Source of the DNA: Variovorax boronicumulans
GTDB lineage: Bacteria > Pseudomonadota > Gammaproteobacteria > Burkholderiales > Burkholderiaceae_C
Direction: 5' to 3'
Assembly (NCBI RefSeq): GCF_030812215.1
Contig: NZ_JAUSSG010000009.1
Location: 62,001 to 126,000, forward strand
Length of the DNA: 64,000 bases
In this document: one piece after another, positions 25,301 to 34,087 of the stretch
Position numbering within the stretch: the stretch's first letter is position 1
How the letters are laid out: each line of letters starts with the position of its first letter
Program-made: the position numbers and the translations under genes
The notes under the pieces: generated by a model
What the model was told of the DNA's origin: nothing
The model's input: only the letters and a program-made list of their open reading frames with translations
The model's database searches: none

Positions 25301-28300
25301 GGTGATCGGCCCGCTGCTGTTCGTCGTCTGGGCGCTCGCGCCCGTCGCCGCGTGGTGGAGCAGCCGCGTCGATGCCGAGGTGCCCGATCCGCTGGACGCC
25401 GGACAGCGCGCCTACCTCGAGAAACTCGCGCACGACACATGGCTTTTCTTCGAACATGTGGTCGGCCCCGACGACAACCACCTGCCGCCCGACAACCTGC
25501 AGCTAGAGCCGCAGCCCACCATCGCCCACCGCACTTCGCCGACCAACATCGGCATGTACCTGCTGGCGGCGTGCTGCGCACGCGAGTTCCGCTGGATCGA
25601 CACGGCGGCACTGCTCGCCCGCATCGGCGCCACGCTCGACACCGTCGACCGCATGCAGAAGCACCAGGGCCACCTGTTCAACTGGTACGACACGCAGACG
25701 CTCAAGCCGCTGCCGCCGGACTATGTTTCCAGCGTGGACAGCGGCAACTTCGCGGGCCACCTCGTGGCGGTGGCACAGGCCTGCCGCACCTTTTCCGCGG
25801 AGGGCTGCGAAAGCCACGAGGCGCCCGCACTCGAAGCGCTCGCGCAACGCTGCGACGCGCTGCACGCGGACATGGATTTCAGCGGCCTCTACGACGCCAA
25901 GCGCCACCTCTTCCACATCGGCCTGCGCGTCGAGGAGAACGTGCTCGACGCGAGCTACTACGACCTGCTGGCCTCCGAGTCGCGCCTCTTGAGCTTCCTG
26001 GCGATTGCCAAGGGCGATGTGCCGCGGCGCCACTGGATGGCGCTGGGCCGGCCGTTCCTGCTGGTGGGTTTCGAGCCCAGCCTGAAGTCATGGTCGGGCT
26101 CGATGTTCGAGTACCTGATGCCCGCGCTGGTGATGTCCGAGCCCGAAGACGGCCTGCTGCAGGTGGCCAACACCGCAGCCATCGCCGAGCAGCAGGCTTT
26201 CGGCCGTGCGCAGAACCTCCCATGGGGCGTTTCGGAATCGGCCTACTTCGCGCAGGACCACTCGCTCGCCTACCAGTACTCGCCCTTCGGCGTACCGCGC
26301 CTGGCGCTTCGGCGCACGCCGCCCACCGACCGCGTGGTGGCGCCCTACGCCAGCGTGATGGCCGCGGTGCTCGCGCCGGCAGCGGCGGTGAGCAATCTCG
26401 AACGGCTCGAAGCGCTCGGTGCGCGCGGCGAGTTCGGCTTTCACGACGCAGTCGACTTCACCACCACGCGCCAGGCCGAGGGGCAGGAGTTCACTGTCGT
26501 GCGCAACTTCATGGCACACCACCAGGGCATGTCGCTGGTGGCGCTGTGCAACGTGCTGTGCGCCGACGGACCACGCCGCTGGTTCGGCAGCGCGGCGCTG
26601 GTGCAGGCGCACGAGTCACTGCTGCACGAGCGCACGCCGCGGCAGATCATCGGCAGCGCCGATCCGCGCACGCCACCCGAGCCGAGCCAGACCGAGCTGG
26701 CGCCGCTGTTCCAGCCGCGCCTGGTCGATCCGATGGCCGCCGGCTTCCAGCCCACGCACCTGTTGTCGAACGGCCGCTACACGGTCGCGCTGCGCGCCAA
26801 CGGCGCGGGCGTGAGCCGCTGGCGTTCGTTCAACGTGACGCGCTGGCGCGACGACCCGCTGCGCGACAGCCACGGCACCTTCTTCTACATCCGTGATGAA
26901 GGACAGGAAAGCCAGCGCGAGCTCACATCCCTCACCGCCCTGCCCGCGCCCGGCGCCGACTGGCTCTACCGCACCCGCTTCCTGGCCGACCAGGTGCAGT
27001 TCGATGCGGCCGGCCCCGGCCTGCAGGTGCGCACCACGGTGCTCATCAGCCCCGAGGACGACACCGAGCTGCGCAACATCACGCTGCACAACTCGGGCGA
27101 CGAGACGCGCACGCTCGAGCTCATCTCGTACTTCGAGCCGGTGCTCTCGAACCCCAAGGCCGACGAGGCGCATCCGGCCTTCGCCAACCTGTTCGTCGAA
27201 TCGCGCTGGGAACCCGCATGGCGCGCGCTCCTGATGTCGCGCAAGCCCCGGCTGCATGGCGACCCGGTGGTGGCCGCCGCGCACTTCGTCGCCTCGGTCG
27301 ATGCGCACGTGCTCTCGATCGACTGCATGACCGACCGGCGCGCCTTCATCGGCCGCAACCGCTCGCTCGCGAGCCCCGCGCTCGATGCGCAGCCGCTGCA
27401 CATCAACGGCACGCCGGTGAACGGCCTGGACCCGATCGCCTGCCTGCGCGTGCGCCTGTCGATCGCGCCCGGCGCCACCGCGCGCCTGAGTTTCGCGACC
27501 GCCGCCGACGAAAGCATCGAGGCGCTGATGCCCAGCATCGACCGCTACCTGCAGCCCATGCACGTGGAGCGCGCCACGCGCATGGCCGCCACGCTGGCGC
27601 AGGTGCGGCTGCGCGACCTGAGCATCGCGCCGGCGCAGAACCTCGCGCTGCAGGACCTCACGACCATCCTCACCTACACCACGCCCCGCGTGATGAAGGA
27701 CCGCGGGCTCATCGACTTGAGGCAGATCTGGCGCTTCGGCATCTCGGGCGACAAGCCCATCGTGCTGGTCTACATCCATTCGATGAACGGCATGGGCCTC
27801 ATCAACACGCTGCTGCGCGCGCAGCCGTGGTGGGGCTTCGGCGGCGTGGCCTGCGACCTGGTGGTGCTCAACAGCGAGCCCAACTCCTACCTGATGCCGC
27901 TGCAGCGCGAGATCGAGACTTTGCGCACACGCGTGCAGCAGCAGACCCAGAACAGCTTTCCGCGCAACGACACGGCCGGGTTCTACCTGCTGCGCGACCA
28001 CGAGGTGGCGCCTTCGGAAAAGGCCGCGCTCTCCAGCCTTGCGCGCGTGGTGTTCACCGCCGACGGCCGCGCGCTCGAAGTGCAGGTGGCCGCGTTGCAC
28101 GAAGCGCGCAGCCCCACGATTGCCGACGACAGCAGCGCGCCGGTGCCGCAGCGCACGCCGCTCTTGATGCGCTCGGCCGCCGCCCAGTCGGCCCAGCCCG
28201 CGACAACGCCGCTGACGGCGCCCACCGGCCGCTTCGATGCCGAGAGCGGCGAGTTCCGCTTCGATGTCGACATGGACAACCGCACGCCGCGCCCCTGGGT

Positions 28301-30581
28301 CAACGTGATCGCCAATGCCAACTTCGGCTTCCAGGTGTCCGAGTGGGGCACCGGCTTCACCTGGGCCGGCAACAGCCGCATGCACCAGGTCACGCCGTGG
28401 TCGAACGACCCGGTGCAGGACCCTGCCTTCGAGCACTACCTGCTGCAGGACCTGGCCACGCGCGAACTGCTGCCGCTCACGCCGGCCGGCCAAGGGGCCA
28501 GTGGCGCCGAAGACGTGCGCCACCGCGTGCGGCACGGCCAGGGCTACTCGGTCTTCGAATGCCGGCTGCGCAACCTGACGCTCAAGACCACCTTCTTCGC
28601 GGACCGCGACGATGCCGTCAAGCTGGTCCACGTGCGCGTGCACAACGAGGGCGCGGGCCAGCGGCGCCTGCGCGCGCTCGGCATGGTGGAGTGGCAGATG
28701 GGTGCGGCGCGCGGCGAGCGGCGCACCGTGCATTGCTGGAAACCGGAAGATCAACCCGCAGTGTTCGGCCAGCAGCGCGAATCGGGCGGGGGCTTCGGCG
28801 GCAGCACGGCTTTTCTGCTGCTTGCCGGTCTGTCCGGGACCACGCAATGGACCTGCGACCGCAACGAGTTCTTCGCAGGGCACGGCATCGTCGAGGTGCC
28901 CGAGACGCTCGCGCGGCGTGCGGGCAGCGGGCTCGATGCCTGCGCGGCCATCGGCGGCGAGTTTGTCGTCGGTGCCGGCGAGACCGCCACCTTCACCTTC
29001 GTGCTGGGCCACGCCGACAACGCCGACGCGGCGCTCGAACTCGCCCGCCGCTGGCGGCAGCGCGACGTGCCCGAGGCGCTCGCGCAGGCGCGCGGCTTCT
29101 GGAACGAGTTGCTCGGCCGCCTCGCCGTGCGCACGCCCGATCCGCTCTTCGACGCGATGGTCAACCGCTGGCTCATCTATCAGACGCTGGCCTGCCGGCT
29201 CTGGTCGAAGGCCGGCTTCTACCAGGCGGGCGGCGCCTTCGGCTTCCGCGACCAGTTGCAGGACGCGATGGCTTTCGCGCTCACCGATCCGGCACGGCTG
29301 CGGGAGCAGATCCTCGTCAACGCCGCGCGCCAGTTCCCCGAGGGCGACGTGCAGCACTGGTGGCACATGCCTGGCGGCGCCGGCGTGCGCACGCATTTCT
29401 CGGACGACCTGCTGTGGCTGCCGTTCGCGACGGCGCACTACGTCGAGGTGACCGGCGATGCCTCGCTGCTCGATCAGGTGGTCGGCTTCATCGAAGGCCC
29501 CGCCATCCCCGATGGCGCCGAAGACGCCTACTACGCGCCGCAGAACAACGGCCGCACGGCCACCGTGTTCGATCACGGCGCACGCGCCATCGACCGCAGC
29601 TTGAAGACCGGCGTGCACGGCCTGCCGTTGATGGGCACCGGCGACTGGAACGACGGCATGAACCGCGTGGGCCACGAAGGCCGCGGCGAATCGGTGTGGC
29701 TCGCGTGGTTCTTGTGCAGCGTGGTCGAGCGCTACGCGCCGATCGCCGAAGCGCGCGGCGAGCACGAGCGGGCGGCGCGCTGGACCGAAGCGCGCCGCGG
29801 CTGGATCGCCGCGCTGCACGACGCGGGCTGGGACGGCGCATGGTTCCGCCGCGCCTTCTTCGACAACGGCGCGCCGCTGGGCTCATCGACCAACGACGAG
29901 TGCCGCATCGACCTGATCGCGCAGGCGTGGTCGGTGCTCTCGGGCGCATCGGACGCGGCGCACACCGGCCCGGCGATGGCCGCCGTCAAGAAGCACCTGC
30001 ACGACGAGCCGGCCGGCCTGCTTCGCCTGCTGACGCCGCCCTTCGCGCACTCGACCAACAATCCGGGCTACATCCAGGCGTATCCGCCGGGCGTGCGCGA
30101 GAACGGCGGGCAGTACTCGCACGGCGCGGTGTGGGCGCTGATGGCGCAGGCGCTGCAGGGCGACCATGAAGCGGCGTGGCAGAGCTTCGAGGGGCTGAGC
30201 CCGGCGCACCGCGCGGCGCACGCGGAACGCGGGCCGGCCTACGAGCTGGAGCCCTATGTGATGGCGGGCGATATCTACGGCGCTGCGCCGTATGTGGGCC
30301 GGGGCGGCTGGAGTTGGTACACCGGCTCGGCCGCGTGGCTGCACCGCGCATCGGTCGAAACACTGCTGGGGCTGAGCGTGAAGGGCAGGCAGCTTTCGCT
30401 GACGCCGCACGTGCCCGCGCACTGGCCGGGCTTCGAGATCGCGCTGCGACTCGGCGAGCGCAGCCTCACGCTGCAATGGGGCGCGCCCGAGGCCGCCGCG
30501 GCGCCGACGCACCATGCGGCGGTGGGCGAATGGATCGACTGGCAGGCGCTGCCGGCGGATGCGGTGCTGCGGGTGGGTTAA
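22377..30581 (+). CDS. ndvB: Cyclic beta-glucan synthase (NdvB/ChvB/Cgs type, GT84-GH94)
   Basis: A 2734-residue inner-membrane enzyme like NdvB/Cgs (about 2830 in Sinorhizobium and Brucella), which makes cyclic beta-1,2-glucans from UDP-glucose. Seen in order: a cytoplasmic N-terminal region; membrane segments near 425-470; a GT84 domain with DSD at 644-646 and HRWVRGDW at 792-799; more membrane segments near 830-880 and 960-1000; a glycoamylase-like domain (about 1020-1450); two GH94-type beta-sandwich/catalytic units, the last with GTGDWNDGMN around 2420-2428, the phosphorylase motif used for chain-length control. The start is uncertain: TTG 22377 overlaps the previous stop; an ATG at 22245 lies inside the small upstream gene in another frame and adds Arg/His-rich residues without family similarity. 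Product linkage (1,2 or other) is inferred from the family. Confidence 0.92.
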   Translation: MSAAAVADRLQGLSHYARTLLLGPHDPVAPPIRAELFGAQRFEQHGHSLARAQVVEDDRRRAGEAAPFFPRVDENLESLRAAFDYIALISQSGRYVSPAAEWLLDNFHLVEAQLQQIHDGVPRSYYARLPKLATPPLAGLPRVYGIAWAYVAHTDSVLNKTLFTAFLNAYQDIDELTLGELWALPTTLRVVLLENLRRVAESIAENKVAREIAHAAWDAAPHLSAQDLDVLYRALQSHGLQDNYLTQLWQRLPVEHGENMPALVRWTEQHCPNGPALINDAQNAQAAANLTVGNIITTLRMIGQVEWSDLIEPVSRSLRVLRELPSFANESESTRQQITHAMERVARDTEQPEREVAEAVVRMAASAPADDAAAETDRADGTAGYYLFGQGRPALIAALQSDGQAGRIGRAVPVRSARSHRSWRLPAYLFFVAAGTALLLFAVAHGLVHRGDWTTVAALVLLAWPLSEAVIALAQRIMAESVRVQALPRLDFAAGIPERHRALVVIPTLLTSAANNAQLAHRLELHWLANREQHAQFALLTDWADAREASLPEDAPLLDDAVQRIAALNAKYPTADGAAPRFLVLHRPRTWSDTEERWMGWERKRGKLEMLMRLLATGDAGGFLPLAPGQQLAAGRTPYVLTLDSDTGLPPGALRDLVSIAAHPLNAPEVDAHSRRVVAGFGILQPRIVTPFPMRNERSPFHWMFAGQCGLDPYGSGASDIYQDVFGSGSFTGKGLLNVRAVHATLDQRIPDSAVLSHDLLEGTVARCAMVSDVVLVEDHPHHAGVAASRVHRWVRGDWQLLPLMWRARRFGIDALGLWKMGDNLRRSQVVPASFALLVLVIFTQAMPLGWALAAVGAALTLGPLLGALAGLVPTRRAIELRHFFDVGAVELLRAMSGAAWQFVQLAAQTRLLIDAALLATWRLVVSRKHLLQWTTAAQAQAQSSQQLLPFLRSGAFSSAVCLALAVAAHWSAYPVIGPLLFVVWALAPVAAWWSSRVDAEVPDPLDAGQRAYLEKLAHDTWLFFEHVVGPDDNHLPPDNLQLEPQPTIAHRTSPTNIGMYLLAACCAREFRWIDTAALLARIGATLDTVDRMQKHQGHLFNWYDTQTLKPLPPDYVSSVDSGNFAGHLVAVAQACRTFSAEGCESHEAPALEALAQRCDALHADMDFSGLYDAKRHLFHIGLRVEENVLDASYYDLLASESRLLSFLAIAKGDVPRRHWMALGRPFLLVGFEPSLKSWSGSMFEYLMPALVMSEPEDGLLQVANTAAIAEQQAFGRAQNLPWGVSESAYFAQDHSLAYQYSPFGVPRLALRRTPPTDRVVAPYASVMAAVLAPAAAVSNLERLEALGARGEFGFHDAVDFTTTRQAEGQEFTVVRNFMAHHQGMSLVALCNVLCADGPRRWFGSAALVQAHESLLHERTPRQIIGSADPRTPPEPSQTELAPLFQPRLVDPMAAGFQPTHLLSNGRYTVALRANGAGVSRWRSFNVTRWRDDPLRDSHGTFFYIRDEGQESQRELTSLTALPAPGADWLYRTRFLADQVQFDAAGPGLQVRTTVLISPEDDTELRNITLHNSGDETRTLELISYFEPVLSNPKADEAHPAFANLFVESRWEPAWRALLMSRKPRLHGDPVVAAAHFVASVDAHVLSIDCMTDRRAFIGRNRSLASPALDAQPLHINGTPVNGLDPIACLRVRLSIAPGATARLSFATAADESIEALMPSIDRYLQPMHVERATRMAATLAQVRLRDLSIAPAQNLALQDLTTILTYTTPRVMKDRGLIDLRQIWRFGISGDKPIVLVYIHSMNGMGLINTLLRAQPWWGFGGVACDLVVLNSEPNSYLMPLQREIETLRTRVQQQTQNSFPRNDTAGFYLLRDHEVAPSEKAALSSLARVVFTADGRALEVQVAALHEARSPTIADDSSAPVPQRTPLLMRSAAAQSAQPATTPLTAPTGRFDAESGEFRFDVDMDNRTPRPWVNVIANANFGFQVSEWGTGFTWAGNSRMHQVTPWSNDPVQDPAFEHYLLQDLATRELLPLTPAGQGASGAEDVRHRVRHGQGYSVFECRLRNLTLKTTFFADRDDAVKLVHVRVHNEGAGQRRLRALGMVEWQMGAARGERRTVHCWKPEDQPAVFGQQRESGGGFGGSTAFLLLAGLSGTTQWTCDRNEFFAGHGIVEVPETLARRAGSGLDACAAIGGEFVVGAGETATFTFVLGHADNADAALELARRWRQRDVPEALAQARGFWNELLGRLAVRTPDPLFDAMVNRWLIYQTLACRLWSKAGFYQAGGAFGFRDQLQDAMAFALTDPARLREQILVNAARQFPEGDVQHWWHMPGGAGVRTHFSDDLLWLPFATAHYVEVTGDASLLDQVVGFIEGPAIPDGAEDAYYAPQNNGRTATVFDHGARAIDRSLKTGVHGLPLMGTGDWNDGMNRVGHEGRGESVWLAWFLCSVVERYAPIAEARGEHERAARWTEARRGWIAALHDAGWDGAWFRRAFFDNGAPLGSSTNDECRIDLIAQAWSVLSGASDAAHTGPAMAAVKKHLHDEPAGLLRLLTPPFAHSTNNPGYIQAYPPGVRENGGQYSHGAVWALMAQALQGDHEAAWQSFEGLSPAHRAAHAERGPAYELEPYVMAGDIYGAAPYVGRGGWSWYTGSAAWLHRASVETLLGLSVKGRQLSLTPHVPAHWPGFEIALRLGERSLTLQWGAPEAAAAPTHHAAVGEWIDWQALPADAVLRVG

Positions 30582-30611
30582 GGTCCGCGGGCCCCATCCC
30601 CCGCACATCCA

Positions 30612-31148
30612 ATGACCAAGATCCAGTTCCGCCGCAAGCTCATCGTCATCATCCTGCTGTGCGTGGCGGTCACCGGCGCGGTGGTGCGGCACTACGCGGA
30701 GCGCGGCACGACCACCCGCGACATCGCCACGCTGCTGATGGTGCTGTGGGTGCCGATCATCGGCAACGTGATCGCGTGGCTCATCGGCAAGCTGCCGCGG
30801 CGCGCGCCCCGTCCGGTGCAGGCCGAGCCCGCCACCTTCGATGCGCTGGGTGCGTTCACGCCGCACCTGCTTGCGAACATCACGCTGCGCCCGACGGCGC
30901 TGCCGGTGCACGACGTGCCGCTTGCCGCGGGCGAATACCGCTGCGCGCTGGTGATCGACAACCAAGGTTTTTCCGCGCGATGGTTCGTGCCACAAGGCGA
31001 AGTGCTGGAGCGCGGGAAGGCGCATTCGCTCGACATCGAGTTCCTGACGCCGGATCTTGCGAAGCCACGCTTTCCGCAGGGTGCGGACTTTCGTGTACTG
31101 GTCGGCGATTCGTTCATTGCCGACGGCCGGGTGCTGCCACCTCGATAG
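30612..31148 (+). CDS. Uncharacterised membrane protein with periplasmic or cytoplasmic C-terminal domain
   Basis: A 178-residue protein with two hydrophobic segments (about 8-24 and 38-60, VIILLCVAVTGAVV and LLMVLWVPIIGNVIAWLIG) and a soluble beta-rich C-terminal domain of about 110 residues. It starts 30 bases after the glucan synthase stop in the same direction, so it may share that transcript. I do not recognise the family. Nothing in it suggests catalysis; a link to glucan export or assembly is only suggested by position. Confidence 0.75.
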   Translation: MTKIQFRRKLIVIILLCVAVTGAVVRHYAERGTTTRDIATLLMVLWVPIIGNVIAWLIGKLPRRAPRPVQAEPATFDALGAFTPHLLANITLRPTALPVHDVPLAAGEYRCALVIDNQGFSARWFVPQGEVLERGKAHSLDIEFLTPDLAKPRFPQGADFRVLVGDSFIADGRVLPPR

Positions 31149-31349
31149 CGAACGGAGGTGGTGGCGATAGCCGCCACGGGGAGCGGCCCCGCAGCCACAG
31201 GGTTGCAAAAAGGGCCGATTGTTCGCCCACGGGAAACTGACTACTGCCGCAAGGCCCCTTTGTCGCAAGGGCTTGCGCTCCCACACTCCCCGGACTCCCG
31301 CAACAAGCATCGGCACGCGCTTGGCCGATGCGCTCCAGGACCCCTCTCC
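31149..31349 (+). other. Intergenic region with two hairpins before the MFS gene
   Basis: Two stem-loops are visible: GTGGTGGC/GCCGCCAC at 31158-31177 with a GATA loop, and GCAAGGCCC/GGGCTTGC at 31249-31276 with one bulge. Neither has a T-run. The first may close the preceding transcript; the second lies in what would be the leader of the MFS gene. No riboswitch class is recognised. Confidence 0.35.
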
Positions 31350-32591
31350 ATGATGAATGCACCCAGCAGCAACCCCTGCATCGACGACCTGTCGTCGCCG
31401 CCCGGACTGGTCAAGACGACCCGCTCCGCCTGGCTCGCGGTCGGCTCGATTGCCGTCGGCACCTTCGCGATGGTCTCGACCGAGTTCATGCCCATCGGGC
31501 TCCTCACCGACATCGCGCGCGGCCTGAACGTGTCCGACGGCACGGCCGGCCTGATGGTCACGATGCCCGGCGTGCTCGCCGCCTTCGCCGGACCGGCACT
31601 GATCGTCGCGTCGGGCAAGCTCGACCGGCGCACCGTGCTGATCGCGCTCACCACCTTGCTGATCGCCTCGAACCTGCTCGCGGCCTTCGCACCCAACTTC
31701 GCCACCATGCTCGTCGCGCGCCTGCTGCTCGGCCTGTGCGTGGGCGGCTTCTGGACCTTTGCACCGGCCGCCGCCACGCAGCTGGTGCCCGACGCCTCGA
31801 AGGCGCGCGCCATGTCGCTGGTGCTGGCCGGCGTGTCGGCCGCCACCGTGCTCGGCGTGCCCGCAGGCTCGTTCCTCGGCACGCTCTTCGGGTGGCGCGC
31901 CTCGTTCGCGGTGACCGGCGCGCTGGCCGCCTTCGTGCTGGTGGTGCAGCTGTGGCTGCTGCCCGCGATTCCGCCGGTGCGCGCCATCGGCGCACGCGAC
32001 CTGCTCACGCCGCTCACGCGCCGCATGGCACAGGTCGGCCTGCTCGCGGTGCTGTTCTTCATCGCCGGCCACTTCGCGGCCTACACCTACCTGAAGCCGC
32101 TGCTGCAGCAGGTGTTCGGCCTGGAGCCCAACGCGGTGTCGACGCTGCTGCTGGTCTACGGCGCGGTCGGCTTCATCGGCACCTTCGTCGGCGGCAGCCT
32201 GGTGGCGCGCAGCGTGCGCGGCACCACCTTGCTGGCGGCGCTGATGCTGGCGACGGCGCTCTTGCTGTCCACCATGATCGGCAGCGGCTTCGTGCCTGGC
32301 GCGGTGGTGGTCTTCATCTGGGGCGTGGCCTTCGGCCTGATTCCGGTGGCGCTCACCGGCTGGATGATGGAAGCCGTGCCCGACGCGCCCGAAGCCGGCC
32401 AGGCGCTGCTCGTGAGCGGCTTCCAGGTGGCGATCGCCTCGGGCGCCCTCATCGGCGGCCTCACGGTCGACAACTTCGGCATCTCCAGCGCAATGGTGCT
32501 CAGCGGCGGGCTGGTGCTGATCGCCGCGTTGATCGTCGGCACGCTGGGCCGGGTGCGCGGCGGGCCGGTGCTGGCTACCCTGCCCGAGTAA
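31350..32591 (+). CDS. MFS transporter (AraJ/DHA1-like)
   Basis: A 413-residue carrier with twelve predicted segments after a 30-residue polar N-terminus. TEFMPIGLLTDIARGLNVSDGTAGLMVTMPG is the typical beginning of the AraJ/YdeA/NepI subgroup of DHA1 exporters, known for sugars, purine ribonucleosides or drugs. Start set at the first of two adjacent ATG codons (31350/31353); longer in-frame starts only add GC-rich non-family residues. It converges on a LysR gene with a 17-bp tail overlap. Substrate unknown. Confidence 0.87.
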   Translation: MMNAPSSNPCIDDLSSPPGLVKTTRSAWLAVGSIAVGTFAMVSTEFMPIGLLTDIARGLNVSDGTAGLMVTMPGVLAAFAGPALIVASGKLDRRTVLIALTTLLIASNLLAAFAPNFATMLVARLLLGLCVGGFWTFAPAAATQLVPDASKARAMSLVLAGVSAATVLGVPAGSFLGTLFGWRASFAVTGALAAFVLVVQLWLLPAIPPVRAIGARDLLTPLTRRMAQVGLLAVLFFIAGHFAAYTYLKPLLQQVFGLEPNAVSTLLLVYGAVGFIGTFVGGSLVARSVRGTTLLAALMLATALLLSTMIGSGFVPGAVVVFIWGVAFGLIPVALTGWMMEAVPDAPEAGQALLVSGFQVAIASGALIGGLTVDNFGISSAMVLSGGLVLIAALIVGTLGRVRGGPVLATLPE

Positions 32592-33513
32592 CCGCTCCCG
32601 CCTTCTTGCCTGCCGCCGCGATCGCATCGAGCACCACGCGCAGGGCCCTGTTCACCGGCTTGTCGCGCCGGACGACGACGGCCAGCGTGCGGTGCATGCG
32701 CGGTGCGAGGCGGCTGATCTTCAGGTCGGGGTGGGCGCCGCGGCCCGCCATCGCCATGCGCGGCACGATGCCGTAGCCCAGCCCCGCGGCCACCATCTCC
32801 TTCATCGCTTCGACGCTGCCCAGCTCCATCACGGGCTGCGGCTGCAGGCCTTCGGTGGCGAACCAGCGGTCGACCAGCTTGCGCGTGTTGGCCGCAGGCT
32901 CGAAGAGCACCAGCGGCAAGCCGCCCAGGTCGCCGGGAGTGACCCGCGCCTTCAGCGGCGCGAGGTCGCTGCGGCCGATGGCGACGAACTCGTCGTCGAG
33001 CACCGGCGTCACGCTCAACGAGCGGCCGGCGGCGGGCAGCGTGACCAGTGCCAGATCGATGCTGTTCTCCTCGACCCGGCGCACCTGGTCTTCGGTGTTG
33101 CCGGTGCTCACCACGATGCCGAGCGCCGGGAATTCCTCGCGCAACGCGCGCAGCACGGCCGGCAGGAAATGCAGGCACGCCGTGGCGCCGGTGCCCAGGC
33201 GCACGCGGCCCGTGACGCCGCTCGCGTGGTCGGCCAGGGCGTCGATGGCGTTGTCCACCGCGGTCTCGATGTGCTGTGCATGGCGCAGCAGCTCCATGCC
33301 GGCCGGCGTGGCTCGCGCGCGCTTGCCGACCCGTTCGATCAACCGCACCGCGAGCCTGCGCTCCAGCTGGCGCACCTGCAGGCTGATGGCCGGCTGTGTG
33401 AGGCCGAGCCGGTCGGCCGCGGCCGAAAAGCTGCCGGTTTCGATGACCAGACCGAAGGACTTGAGCTGGTCGAGGTTCAGCGTCTTTTCCAAAGTATTCC
33501 TTATGACCTGCAT
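32575..33513 (-). CDS. LysR-family transcriptional regulator
   Basis: A 312-residue LysR protein; the helix-turn-helix covers about residues 15-75 (ETGSFSAAADRLGLTQPAISLQVRQLE). The effector domain has the GYGIVPRMA segment common to the family. ATG 33513 is used; a GTG six codons upstream is possible and neither has a strong ribosome-binding site. Its 3' end overlaps the convergent MFS gene and its 5' end is 49 bases from a divergent acetyltransferase gene, which, with the MFS gene behind it, is the more likely target. Confidence 0.88.
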   Translation of the reverse strand: MQVIRNTLEKTLNLDQLKSFGLVIETGSFSAAADRLGLTQPAISLQVRQLERRLAVRLIERVGKRARATPAGMELLRHAQHIETAVDNAIDALADHASGVTGRVRLGTGATACLHFLPAVLRALREEFPALGIVVSTGNTEDQVRRVEENSIDLALVTLPAAGRSLSVTPVLDDEFVAIGRSDLAPLKARVTPGDLGGLPLVLFEPAANTRKLVDRWFATEGLQPQPVMELGSVEAMKEMVAAGLGYGIVPRMAMAGRGAHPDLKISRLAPRMHRTLAVVVRRDKPVNRALRVVLDAIAAAGKKAGAVTRAG

Positions 33514-33562
33514 AGGCAGACCAAGCTTCACTTATTGATGGTGGAACGTCAAGATCGGCGGC

Positions 33563-34087
33563 ATGCACTCACCGCCCCTTGTTTCCTCCGTCCTTGAAAT
33601 CCTCGATGCCGAGCCGCACCACATGGCCTCGGTGCAGGCCATCTACAGCCACTACGTGCAGCACGACCTGTGCTCCTTCGAGGAAGAAGTGCCCAGCGTC
33701 GAAGAGATGCAGGCGCGCCGTACCGAGGTGCTGCGGCGCGGCCTTCCCTACCTCGTTGCGCTGAAGGGCGGCGAAGTGGTGGGCTATGCCTATGCAAGCC
33801 CCTATCGCGCCCGTTCCGCCTACCGCCATACGGTGGAAGACTCGATCTACGTCGCGCATGGCATGCACGGCCACGGCATCGGCAAGGCATTGCTGCGGGC
33901 AGTGATCGCGCGCTGCACCGAGGGCGGCTTCACGCAGATGGTGGCGGTGGTCGGCAACAGCGCGAACACCGGTTCGCAGCGCCTGCACGAAAGCCTCGGT
34001 TTCGAGACGGTCGGCGTGCTGCGCAGCGTCGGCTTCAAGTTCGGGCAGTGGGTCGACACAGTGCTGATGCAGCGTGCATTGCGCTGA
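33563..34087 (+). CDS. GNAT N-acetyltransferase (phosphinothricin acetyltransferase-like)
   Basis: A 174-residue GNAT enzyme. The acetyl-CoA-binding motif is visible as HGMHGHGIGKALL near residues 100-112, and YASPYRARSAYRHTVEDSIYV just before it is a hallmark of the PAT/Bar/YncA group, which acetylates glutamate-analogue herbicides or, in YncA, methionine sulfoximine and sulfone. The natural substrate here cannot be told. The last 14 bases overlap an MFS gene, pairing an acetylating enzyme with an exporter. Possible control by the divergent LysR gene. Confidence 0.87.
   Translation: MHSPPLVSSVLEILDAEPHHMASVQAIYSHYVQHDLCSFEEEVPSVEEMQARRTEVLRRGLPYLVALKGGEVVGYAYASPYRARSAYRHTVEDSIYVAHGMHGHGIGKALLRAVIARCTEGGFTQMVAVVGNSANTGSQRLHESLGFETVGVLRSVGFKFGQWVDTVLMQRALR

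Noticed and set aside
26616..29819. Long minus-strand open frame opposite the glucan synthase
   Set aside because: Composition artefact of GC-rich codons; the plus-strand frame has domain motifs throughout.
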